This document shows positions 1-7,130 of a stretch of DNA of 64,000 bases, one piece after another. This stretch comes from Kumtagia sp044326205. Lineage in GTDB: Bacteria > Pseudomonadota > Alphaproteobacteria > Rhizobiales > Rhizobiaceae. Positions within the stretch are counted from its first letter, which is position 1; the number at the start of each line of letters is the position of its first letter. Made by a program: the position numbers and the translations under genes. The stretch spans positions 1-64,000 of the forward strand of contig NZ_JBIRCY010000007.1 of assembly GCF_044326205.1 (NCBI RefSeq), written 5' to 3'. Under the pieces are notes generated by a model. That model was not told where the DNA came from and ran no database searches. It saw only the letters and a program-made list of their open reading frames with translations.

Positions 1-127
1 CTGACTTCATCCCCTCTCCATCCGCTTGCCGAAACAAACGGATGGTCGCAGATCGACTGAATGAGGGGGGTCAATTTTGGACGCCGATCCTCCCAGCTAA
101 GGGGTCAAAATTGCACGCCGGTTCACA
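1..127. mobile_element. terminal fragment of an IS21-like insertion sequence
   Basis: Two imperfect direct repeats of 20 bp, at 67-86 (GGGGTCAATTTTGGACGCCG) and 101-120 (GGGGTCAAAATTGCACGCCG), match at 17 of 20 positions. Closely spaced terminal repeats of this type are typical of IS21-family ends. The element appears to stop at ...CACA (about position 127), exactly where the pyruvate oxidase-like reading frame is interrupted. A plus-strand open frame ending in TGA at 58-60 could be the tail of an IS protein, but it is too short to identify. The rest of the element lies outside the window. Family assignment is inferred from the repeat pattern and from a second IS21 remnant near 37 kb. Confidence 0.55.
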
Positions 128-553
128 CTCCAATACGAAAGGAAGTTGGGCCGGGTCCGACACCAGTTCACAATAGTGACTGCACTCCGCGAAAAGGTTT
201 TGCGGGTGGGTTTCCTGAAAATAGCCGCCTCCGATCTCGGCAGTTGGAATCTGCGCTGCAATTGCCAGAACCGGCGTGCGGCTGCGATGCGCATCGAATA
301 GGCCGTTGATAAGATGCAGATTGCCTGGGCCGCAGGATCCCGCACAAACTGCCAGTTGCCCGGTGATCTGAGATTCTCCGGCCGCCGCGAACGCCGCGAC
401 CTCCTCGTGGCGAACATGGACCCAGTCAATATCGTCCTGCTGCCTCAAGGCATCGGTCAATCCGTTGAGGCTGTCGCCGACCACGCCGTAGATGCGCTTC
501 ACACCTGCCCGTCTTAATGTATCCACCATAAGTGCCGCGACTGACTTCGCCAT
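128..553 (-). pseudogene. pyruvate oxidase/pyruvate dehydrogenase (ubiquinone)-like gene, truncated by IS
   Basis: The first ~142 residues are the N-terminal ThDP-binding (PYR) domain of the PoxB/acetolactate synthase superfamily: they open with MAKSVAALMVDTLRRAGV, followed by GVVGDSLNGLTDAL, and carry the cofactor-activating Glu in HVRHEEVAAFAAAGE and the CAGSCGPGNLHLINGL motif. Full-length members have about 575 residues with further central and C-terminal ThDP domains. Here the frame runs from ...LPFVLE straight into IS-end sequence and stops, so about three quarters of the enzyme is missing. The start is supported by GGGG upstream of the ATG. A fragment this short cannot be an active oxidase. 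Confidence 0.85.
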
Positions 554-953
554 CGTTCTTACCCCGTTGCTCGTTCTTTACCAGTTACAGGTTTCACCGC
601 CTTGGCTCGGCGTAACCCCCCTCGTCGGCAATCGGGTCCATTAACACCTCGGTCAACGGCAAAACACCGCTTATAGCTACCTGTTTGAAGGGGGTACTCC
701 GGCATGCAATGCTACGAAGACGAAACTTAATAGGCAGAACCATGCCGTTACGGCATTGAGGTTATTTTCCCCTTCCGTTGCGGTGCAGGGCGGCAGGACA
801 CTGGTCGCACTCTACCGCGTAACTACCCTGGTCCAAGTTCAACAGGATCGCTCGCGCCGATAAGGATGGCTTTCTCATCGATAAGGCCGCCGGTGTCCGG
901 TTGCAGGGAGTACGAACTTTCGCTTCGGCGGGGCATTGTCGCGGAGAGAAGAA
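554..953. other. 400-bp stretch without a recognisable gene
   Basis: It lies between the truncated oxidase, which starts at 553 and reads leftward, and the end of the hydrolase gene at 954. It should hold the old oxidase promoter, but I see no convincing promoter, repeat or RNA. A short plus-strand open stretch near 860-960 has no recognisable domain. Confidence 0.4.
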
Positions 954-1910
954 CTATTCCGTGTGCCTGGTTAGACGGTCAAGGAAATCGAGAACGAGTG
1001 TTGCGATCTCGTCGGTCGCCTCATCAAGGGCAAAATGTCCGGCTTCCAGAAGATGCACTTCCGCACCGGGCACATCTTCGCCATAGGCAGTTGCGCCGTC
1101 GACCGTGAATGAAAGGTCGTACTTTCCCCACACGACCAACATCTTCGGCTGCACCTCGCGCAGCCACTTTTGCCAGCGCGGGTAGGACGCGACGTTGGTC
1201 CGATAGTCCAGGAAAAGTTTCGCCTGAATGTCGGCCTGACCTGGACGGGTGAGGAAGGCGTACTCGTCCGTCCACGCATCCGGATCGTAACGATCGGGAT
1301 TTGGACTCGATCCGATGTGCCGCTGGCGAGTCGCTTCGAGCGAGGTGAAGTTGGCCTTGAGATTCTCGAGTTCGTGGGACGGATCCGCCCAATACTTCCG
1401 GCGAGCCTCCCAGAGCGGGCTCAGTCCCTGTTCGTGGGAAACCGCGTTCTGGACGATGATGGCCCGGACCCGCTCGGGATGTGCGAGCGCCAAGCGGAAG
1501 CCGACTGGGCCGCCGTAGTCCTGCATGAAGAGCACATAATCGGTTATCCCAAGCTTCGAGGTCAGTGCGTTCATCGTGTTCGCGAGATTGTCGAAAGTGT
1601 AGGCAAAATTGTCCGGCGAGGGTGCGCTGCTGTTGCCGAAGCCGGGATAGTCGGGTGCGACGAGATGATACCTGTCGGCGAGAAGCGGCAGCAGGGAATC
1701 CCACATGCGAGAAGACGACGGAAAGCCGTGAAGCAGGAGCACGGTCGGCGCATCCACCGGCCCCGCTTCGCGGTAGAAAATCTTCAGCCCATCGATCTCG
1801 GCCGTATGATACGAGATCGACCGCCGGCTCGATCGCAGGTCTTGCGCCGACGCTTGAATGCTCATGCAGGCGATGGCGGCTGACAGGGCAAAAGCGGGCA
1901 GGGATTTCAT
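954..1910 (-). CDS. exported alpha/beta hydrolase (haloalkane dehalogenase/epoxide hydrolase-like)
   Basis: A 318-residue alpha/beta-fold hydrolase. The start at 1910 is chosen because it gives a clean Sec signal peptide (MKSLPAFALSAAIACMSIQA, cut near ASAQ); the open frame extends further upstream but that part looks non-coding. The HGFP oxyanion-hole motif is followed by MQDYGGPVG, where an Asp stands at the nucleophile position. Asp is the nucleophile of haloalkane dehalogenases, fluoroacetate dehalogenases and epoxide hydrolases, unlike the Ser of esterases. A late Asp and the EAGHFALDE His complete the triad. The product probably acts in the periplasm on an epoxide or halogenated organic; the substrate is unknown. 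It is the last gene of a minus-strand group with VOC, HbpS-like and DJ-1-like proteins. Confidence 0.8.
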   Translation of the reverse strand: MKSLPAFALSAAIACMSIQASAQDLRSSRRSISYHTAEIDGLKIFYREAGPVDAPTVLLLHGFPSSSRMWDSLLPLLADRYHLVAPDYPGFGNSSAPSPDNFAYTFDNLANTMNALTSKLGITDYVLFMQDYGGPVGFRLALAHPERVRAIIVQNAVSHEQGLSPLWEARRKYWADPSHELENLKANFTSLEATRQRHIGSSPNPDRYDPDAWTDEYAFLTRPGQADIQAKLFLDYRTNVASYPRWQKWLREVQPKMLVVWGKYDLSFTVDGATAYGEDVPGAEVHLLEAGHFALDEATDEIATLVLDFLDRLTRHTE

Positions 1911-1959
1911 GTCATCGCTCTTTTTCGACGTAATGAACAAAGATGTTTCCGTCAGGGCG

Positions 1960-2529
1960 CTATGCCCCGGCCTCCGCGCGCCGGACAAAATCAGTGAGCT
2001 CGGCCGTGAAACTGGTGTCGTCCGGCGCGATGTGTCCGCTCAGTCGCGCGGTGATCTCCTGGAGCACCCAGCCGTTGCCGTCCGGATCGCTGAACGAGGC
2101 GTATGAGGCATAGCTCTTGCGCTGCGGATTTGCGCCTTCGACCAGGCGGTCACCGTTGGCATGGTGGAAGATGCCATCCACATCATGAAACAGCTCGCCA
2201 ATCGCGACGCCGCGGCGGAGCAGGTCGGCGCGCGCTGCCTGGATGTCGGATACGATCAAGTGCAGTCCCTGCACCGAGCCCGGGAAGGCCGTGGTGACGT
2301 TCCTGCCGAAGATGATCGAGCATCCGGAGCCTGGCGGCGTGAACTGGACCACCCGATAGTCGACCTCATCCGAATAATCGATGTCGAGCCTCCAGCCGAG
2401 GTCGCGATAGAAATGCTTGGCCCGATCGACGTCCGACACAGGGATGACGACGACTTCGAGCTTCATGTCGATTGCGCCGGTGGGGGATGCTTCGCCTGCG
2501 GCTTCTCTTGGCAATCCGGTGATGTTCAT
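1960..2529 (-). CDS. VOC-family (glyoxalase/bleomycin resistance) protein
   Basis: A 189-residue single-copy vicinal-oxygen-chelate protein. After a short N-terminal extension the fold starts at MKLEVVVIPVSDVDRAKHFY and continues with GWRLDIDY, GLHLIVSDIQAARADL and FSDPDGNGWVLQEI, the usual beta-alpha-beta-beta-beta pattern with the C-terminal metal Glu. Members include glyoxalase I, ring-cleaving dioxygenases and resistance proteins, and the exact reaction cannot be read from sequence. The start at 2529 is supported by AGGAGA seven bases upstream; an internal Met at the beginning of the fold is the alternative. The stop lies 50 bp before the hydrolase start, so co-transcription is likely. 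Confidence 0.85.
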   Translation of the reverse strand: MNITGLPREAAGEASPTGAIDMKLEVVVIPVSDVDRAKHFYRDLGWRLDIDYSDEVDYRVVQFTPPGSGCSIIFGRNVTTAFPGSVQGLHLIVSDIQAARADLLRRGVAIGELFHDVDGIFHHANGDRLVEGANPQRKSYASYASFSDPDGNGWVLQEITARLSGHIAPDDTSFTAELTDFVRRAEAGA

Positions 2530-2556
2530 GTTCGGTCTCCTGAAAGCGTGCTGCCG

Positions 2557-2976
2557 TCACGATGCTGCGTTGAGGGTGGAGGAAGTCTCCCGAAGGGCCC
2601 CTTCAAGAATGGAGACGTCTTGCTCGACAGTGCCGCCGCTGATACCGACGCCGGCTACTCTCTGACCGTCGGTCGTAAGTGGCGCGCCGCCTCCCATTGA
2701 GCAAAATCGTCCACCCGCCAGTCCCATCAAGGGGAAGAGATCCTTCCCAGGCTGAACGAGCGCGGAGAGCTCGGCCGTGCGAAGTCCCACAAGTGCGGAC
2801 GTGTAGGCTTTCCGCTCGGCGATCTCCATCGAGAAGGCCGGTGCGCCCGTCATGCGGTGCATGAGTACGCCGTTGCCATGAATGTCGATGACACAAACCG
2901 AGACCGGCACGTCGGCTCGCGCAGACTCTGTTTCGATACGATTCGCGATGACTTTCGCAAAGGCGAGCAGATCCAT
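2557..2976 (-). CDS. HbpS/GlcG-family protein
   Basis: A 139-residue protein of the HbpS/GlcG family (heme-binding protein fold). Signs are the VPVSVCVIDIHGNGVLMHRM strand-turn, the conserved MEIAERKAYTSALVG helix, the SMGGGAPL loop and the ending GVGISGGTVEQDVSI. Family members bind haem or degradation products, or accompany glycolate oxidase and dehydrogenase genes; many stay unassigned. No signal peptide is seen. The start at 2976 has GAGAGG upstream. It sits between the DJ-1-like and VOC genes on the same strand, consistent with a small stress or detoxification operon. Function beyond the family is unknown. Confidence 0.8.
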   Translation of the reverse strand: MDLLAFAKVIANRIETESARADVPVSVCVIDIHGNGVLMHRMTGAPAFSMEIAERKAYTSALVGLRTAELSALVQPGKDLFPLMGLAGGRFCSMGGGAPLTTDGQRVAGVGISGGTVEQDVSILEGALRETSSTLNAAS

Positions 2977-3131
2977 GATGTTGTCCTCTCCGAGTGTTGG
3001 AATCGACCACCGACGCCGCCGAAGTCCGCGAAGTGCTTCAATGAGAGACGACGGGAGAAGCACGCCTGACCGCGTGCCTCCAATGATGTTGCGACCGCTA
3101 TGCAGCAGTCGACGCTTCGTCGATATTCGAG

Positions 3132-3845
3132 CTACGAAGCCCGCGCGATGACGGCCGGCTTCGTCTGCTGCATCACCGCCGCCATCAGGGTCTTTGCGGC
3201 CGGACCGGAGGAGTGCGGATTCTGTCCGGTGATGAGCAATCCGTCGCTGACCACGTGTGACGTCCAATTCGCCGTCTTCGAGAAGACGGCGCCGAGCTTC
3301 AACATCTCGTCCTCGACGAGGAAAGGCACCACCTTGGTGAGTCCGACTTCCTCTTCCTCGCCGTTGGTGAAGCCGGTCACTTCCTTGCCCTGAACCAGGA
3401 GCTTGCCGTCCGGCGCCCTCACGTGACGCAGCGCGCCGGTGGAGTGGCAGACGATGCCGATCGGCTTGCCGGCCGCAATGAAGGTCTCGATAAGCCTGAT
3501 TGAGTTTTTGTCTTCGGCAAGGTCCCACATCGGGCCATGACCACCTGGGTAGAAGACAGTGTCGAAGTCCTCCTGCCTGATGCTGTCGAGGCGAACTGTC
3601 TTGTCCAACTGCGCTTCCGCGGCGGCGTCTTTCTCGAAGCGCAGTGTCAGGTCGGTGCGGAAGTCGGGTTCGTTGCTTTTGGGGTCGAGCGGTGGGCGTC
3701 CGCCCTTCGGCGAGGCGAGCGTGACCTCAACGCCGGCGTCCTTGAACGTATAGTAGGGTGCCGCGAGCTCTTCGAGCCAAAAGCCGGTCTTCCGTCCGGT
3801 GTTGCCCAGCTGGTCGTGTGACGTAATCACCATCAGCACTTTCAT
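3132..3845 (-). CDS. type 1 glutamine amidotransferase domain protein (DJ-1/PfpI, Hsp31-like)
   Basis: A 237-residue DJ-1/PfpI-superfamily protein of the Hsp31/YajL-like large branch. It starts MKVLMVITSHDQLGNTG and carries the nucleophile elbow GIVCHSTGAL with the reactive Cys, and the Glu-bearing strand ASPKGGRPPLDP typical of Hsp31-like glyoxalase III/chaperone proteins. Such proteins act on methylglyoxal or protect proteins from carbonyl stress. The start at 3845 is preceded by AGGAG. It is the first gene of the minus-strand group and faces the plus-strand hydrolase operon across a ~280-bp divergent region holding a regulatory motif at 4011-4050. The VOC neighbour fits an aldehyde or electrophile stress role, by inference. 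Confidence 0.85.
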   Translation of the reverse strand: MKVLMVITSHDQLGNTGRKTGFWLEELAAPYYTFKDAGVEVTLASPKGGRPPLDPKSNEPDFRTDLTLRFEKDAAAEAQLDKTVRLDSIRQEDFDTVFYPGGHGPMWDLAEDKNSIRLIETFIAAGKPIGIVCHSTGALRHVRAPDGKLLVQGKEVTGFTNGEEEEVGLTKVVPFLVEDEMLKLGAVFSKTANWTSHVVSDGLLITGQNPHSSGPAAKTLMAAVMQQTKPAVIARAS

Positions 3846-4010
3846 GAGTGTCTCCTGTTGTACAGCCGTTGATAAGGCGCCACAGACACCATGACGGAGA
3901 TGTTTCGGCGCGATTGGTTCTCTCGCTCTCCGACACAACGAAGGTGAGCGATGTTTCATCTTCAGCGGCCCGAGCGCGCAGCGCACTTATCCAGTGATTG
4001 CGGGTCCCTA

Positions 4011-4050
4011 ATACGTGAAGATGAGGGACGTCTTCCCATCGTTGAATGGT
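4011..4050 (+). promoter_or_regulatory. bipartite dispersed motif, copy A
   Basis: ATACGT at 4011-4016 is followed 15 bases later by CTTCCCATCGTTGAATGGT at 4032-4050. The second box is identical over 19 bp to the reverse complement of 13361-13379. Related copies lie at 14261-14304 and 22136-22175, each in the same orientation relative to a downstream gene. Here it precedes the hydrolase operon that begins at about 4129. It is a possible response-regulator binding site, by inference. Confidence 0.5.
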
Positions 4051-4128
4051 TCGGAACTCAGTGCGCGGCCATCATCAGCCGATCGACGCTCGTATCGCGA
4101 AAGCTCTTCCGATACGGACCAACAACGG

Positions 4129-5193
4129 ATGATGCACATGACTGGGAACAACGGCCCAAACATCTTCGGTCGGAGGAGATTCTTCGAGGTTGCTGCCGGA
4201 GCACTCGTGGCGACACAAGTCGTGCCCGCCCAAGCTGCGAATGCAAGACAGATCATCGACAAGTCCGCCGAGGTCGAGAAAACCGCGGCGGCTGCGGCCA
4301 TTCGGTCCCTGAAGCAGATTGATGCCGGCTTGCTTAACGTCGGATACGTCGAAGCGGGTTCTCTCGATGGACCGGCAGTCATTCTGCTGCACGGCTGGCC
4401 TTACGACATTCACAGCTTCGACGAGGTCACGCCGCGACTGGCGTCGGCAGGTTTTCGCGTAATCGTGCCGTTTACCAGAGGCTATGGCACGACCGGGTTC
4501 CTATCGAATAAAACGATGAGGACTGGGCAACCATCGGCTCTGGCTGTCGACACCATCGCATTGATGGATGCACTTGGCATCAAAGACGCGATCGTCGCAG
4601 GATTCGATTGGGGCGCTCGCACCGCGGACATCCTTGGTGCGCTGTGGCCGGATCGCGTCAAGGGCATCGTCTCAGTCAGCGGCTATCTCATCGGAAGCCA
4701 GGCTGCGGGTAAGGCACCCCTACCGCCGAAGGCCGAGTTGCAATGGTGGTATCAATTCTACTTCGCGACGGAGCGAGGCCGCGAGGGATACGACAAGTAT
4801 CGACGCGAGTTCGCCGAGTTGATCTGGAAGCTTGCGTCCCCGAAATGGAAATTCGACGACGCTACTTTTGCGCGAAGCGCAGAGGCTTTCGACAATCCGG
4901 ATCATGTTGCCATTGTGATCCACAACTATCGATGGCGGCTCGGCCTGGCCGGCGGCGATCCGGCCCTCGATGCGCTGGAAGCGAAACTCGCTGCCGCACC
5001 CGAGATCAACGTGCCGGCCATCACGCTCGAAGGCGATGCGAACGGCGCGCCACACCCGGACCCGGCAGCTTATGCGAGCAAGTTCTCCGGCAAATATGCG
5101 CATCGCCTCGCGAGGGGTGGCATCGGCCACAACCTGCCCCAGGAGGCTCCGGAAGCTTTTTCGCAAGCCGTGATCGACGTCAGCAAAGCCTAA
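4129..5193 (+). CDS. Tat-exported alpha/beta hydrolase (epoxide hydrolase-like)
   Basis: About 354 residues. The start is uncertain among ATGs at 4129, 4132 and 4138; any of them gives a twin-arginine leader (FGRRRFFEVAAGALVA ... AQAA). The core has HGWPYDIHSFDEV at the oxyanion hole and AGFDWGARTA with Asp as nucleophile, as in epoxide hydrolases and haloalkane dehalogenases, then a helical cap and GGIGHNLPQEAPEAF with the catalytic His. Tat export predicts periplasmic action. It leads a plus-strand operon with an EHN-type epoxide hydrolase 34 bp downstream and a molybdenum oxidoreductase. The two adjacent Asp-nucleophile hydrolases suggest sequential or redundant attack on a shared class of substrate, which I cannot name. 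Confidence 0.8.
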   Translation: MMHMTGNNGPNIFGRRRFFEVAAGALVATQVVPAQAANARQIIDKSAEVEKTAAAAAIRSLKQIDAGLLNVGYVEAGSLDGPAVILLHGWPYDIHSFDEVTPRLASAGFRVIVPFTRGYGTTGFLSNKTMRTGQPSALAVDTIALMDALGIKDAIVAGFDWGARTADILGALWPDRVKGIVSVSGYLIGSQAAGKAPLPPKAELQWWYQFYFATERGREGYDKYRREFAELIWKLASPKWKFDDATFARSAEAFDNPDHVAIVIHNYRWRLGLAGGDPALDALEAKLAAAPEINVPAITLEGDANGAPHPDPAAYASKFSGKYAHRLARGGIGHNLPQEAPEAFSQAVIDVSKA

Positions 5194-5226
5194 TACGCAA
5201 GCCAATTCACGACAGGAGCAACAGCC

Positions 5227-6558
5227 ATGACCAATCTCGATCGATCGACCCAAGCGTCAACCACCCTCGCGACCCGTCAGGACCGCCGCGAATTTCTCGC
5301 CACGGCCGCAATCGGTCTCGCGCTCGTAAGCGGGGCAAGTGTTCTGTCCGGAGACCCCGCATCTGCGGCCAAGACCGACGACATCCGTCCCTTCCGGGTC
5401 GATTTTCCCCAGGACGCGCTCGTCGACCTGCGCGACCGCTTGAAGGCGACGCGCTGGCCGGATCGCGAACTGGTTAAAGATCAGTCGCAGGGCGTGCAAC
5501 TGGCGACAGTGCAGAAGCTCGTGCAATATTGGCAGACGGAGTACGACTGGAGAAAGATAGAGACGCGACTCAACGGGTTGCCGCAGTTCGTCACCGAGAT
5601 CGACGGTGTAGACATTCATTTCATCCATGTGCGCTCGAGGCATGAGAATGCATTGCCGCTGATCGTGACGCACGGCTGGCCAGGCTCGATTATCGAGCAG
5701 TTAAAGATTATCGAGCCGCTGACCAATCCGACGGCGCATGGTGCAAGCGCTTCGGACGCGTTCGACATCGTGATCCCTTCTATCCCTGGCTACGGGTTTT
5801 CGGGCAAGCCGACCACGACAGGCTGGGATCCGATCCGCATCGCGCGCGCATGGATCGTGCTCATGAAGCGGCTCGGATACACACGCTATGTGGCGCAGGG
5901 TGGTGACTGGGGCAATGCCGTAACCGAACAGATGGCGCTGCAGGCGCCTCCCGGTTTGCTCGGCATTCATACCAATATGCCGGCCACAGTCCCGGACGAT
6001 ATTGCCAAAGCGCTCCAGCCCGGCGGTTTGCGGCCTTCCGGTCTGTCGGCGGATGAGCAGCATGCCTTCGACCAGTTGGATGATTTCTACAAGCATGGCC
6101 TCGGCTACGCCATCGAGATGGCAAACCGCCCGCAGACCCTGCAGGGAATCGTCGATTCACCATCGGGCCTGGCGGGATGGATTCTCGACCACGACGCGCG
6201 CAGCCTGGCGCTCATCGCTCACGTCTTCGACGGCCAGCCGGCAGGGCTGACACGAGACGATATCCTCGACAACATCACGCTCTACTGGCTGACCAACACG
6301 GCGATCTCGTCGGCGCGCCTGTACTGGGAGAACAAGCTGAATTTCTTCGAGCCGAAACACGTCACGATCCCGGTTGCAGTCAGCGTGTTCCCGGACGAGA
6401 TCTACGCCGCACCGCGCAGTTGGACCGAGCGGGCGTATCCAAAGCTGATCTACTTCAACAAGCTCGGGGTGGGCGGCCACTTCGCCGCTTGGGAGCAGCC
6501 TGCGCTGTTCAGTGCGGAAATGCGCGCGTCGTTCCGTTCGCTGCGTCAGTCGATCTGA
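5227..6558 (+). CDS. Tat-exported epoxide hydrolase with EHN domain
   Basis: A 443-residue microsomal-type epoxide hydrolase. Residues ~18-45 form a twin-arginine-like leader (RQDRREFLATAAIGLAL). The N-terminal EHN domain follows (FPQDALVDLRDRLKATRWPD, then LVQYWQTEYDWRKIETRLN). The alpha/beta core has THGWPGSI, IPSIPGYGFSG and the nucleophile motif QGGDWGNAV with Asp. The C-terminal GGHFAAWEQP carries the catalytic His. Length and order match the family, which hydrolyses epoxides to diols; related secreted forms are often annotated as juvenile-hormone-type epoxide hydrolases. The ATG at 5227 follows GGAG by seven bases. It lies 34 bp after the previous hydrolase and ~105 bp before the iron-sulfur subunit gene. 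Confidence 0.88.
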   Translation: MTNLDRSTQASTTLATRQDRREFLATAAIGLALVSGASVLSGDPASAAKTDDIRPFRVDFPQDALVDLRDRLKATRWPDRELVKDQSQGVQLATVQKLVQYWQTEYDWRKIETRLNGLPQFVTEIDGVDIHFIHVRSRHENALPLIVTHGWPGSIIEQLKIIEPLTNPTAHGASASDAFDIVIPSIPGYGFSGKPTTTGWDPIRIARAWIVLMKRLGYTRYVAQGGDWGNAVTEQMALQAPPGLLGIHTNMPATVPDDIAKALQPGGLRPSGLSADEQHAFDQLDDFYKHGLGYAIEMANRPQTLQGIVDSPSGLAGWILDHDARSLALIAHVFDGQPAGLTRDDILDNITLYWLTNTAISSARLYWENKLNFFEPKHVTIPVAVSVFPDEIYAAPRSWTERAYPKLIYFNKLGVGGHFAAWEQPALFSAEMRASFRSLRQSI

Positions 6559-6663
6559 GGTGGATCACCACCCCTTGCGCGGACGCAGGACGCTTTGGGC
6601 GGGCGAACTCTGCCCGCCGTCACATCCCCGGTCACTTCCCTTCGGAACACGAGGAATTGCACG

Positions 6664-7128
6664 ATGGCCTTTTCGATCAACATCAATGGAAGTCAGAGAA
6701 GCGTCGACGTCGATAGCGACACGCCCCTGTTATGGGTGCTGAGGGACGTCCTGGGCATGACCGGTACCAAGTTCGGTTGCGGTATGGCGTTGTGCGGTGC
6801 GTGCACCGTTCATCTCGACGGAACAGCGGTTCGTTCTTGCATCACCACCATCGACAGCATCGGGGATTCGAAGGTCACGACGATTGAAGCGATCGGTGCA
6901 ACGCCCGCAGGCGCCAGGATCCAGAAAGCGTGGCTCGATCATGAGGTCGCGCAGTGCGGGTACTGCCAATCCGGACAGATCATGTCGGCCTCTGCGCTGC
7001 TTGCGGAGACTCCGGAGCCCACCGATGCAGACATCGATGATGCCATGGGTGGAAATATCTGCCGCTGCGGCACCTATGTCCGCATTCGTGAGGCGATAAA
7101 GCTCGCCGCTCAGGTGAATGGAGGCTGA
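6664..7128 (+). CDS. (2Fe-2S) subunit, isoquinoline 1-oxidoreductase alpha-like
   Basis: A 154-residue electron-transfer subunit of the xanthine oxidase family. The plant-type ferredoxin domain has cysteines in FGCGMALCGACTVHLDG plus one later Cys. The second [2Fe-2S] domain shows QCGYCQSGQIM and GNICRCGTYVRIREAI. It passes electrons from the molybdenum subunit encoded 2 bp downstream. Family members are IorA, QorS-like and aldehyde dehydrogenase small subunits; pairing with a Tat-exported large subunit fits the IorAB type. The ATG at 6664 follows GAGGAATTGCACG. No FAD subunit is encoded nearby, again as in IorAB. Confidence 0.9.
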   Translation: MAFSININGSQRSVDVDSDTPLLWVLRDVLGMTGTKFGCGMALCGACTVHLDGTAVRSCITTIDSIGDSKVTTIEAIGATPAGARIQKAWLDHEVAQCGYCQSGQIMSASALLAETPEPTDADIDDAMGGNICRCGTYVRIREAIKLAAQVNGG

Positions 7129-7130
7129 TC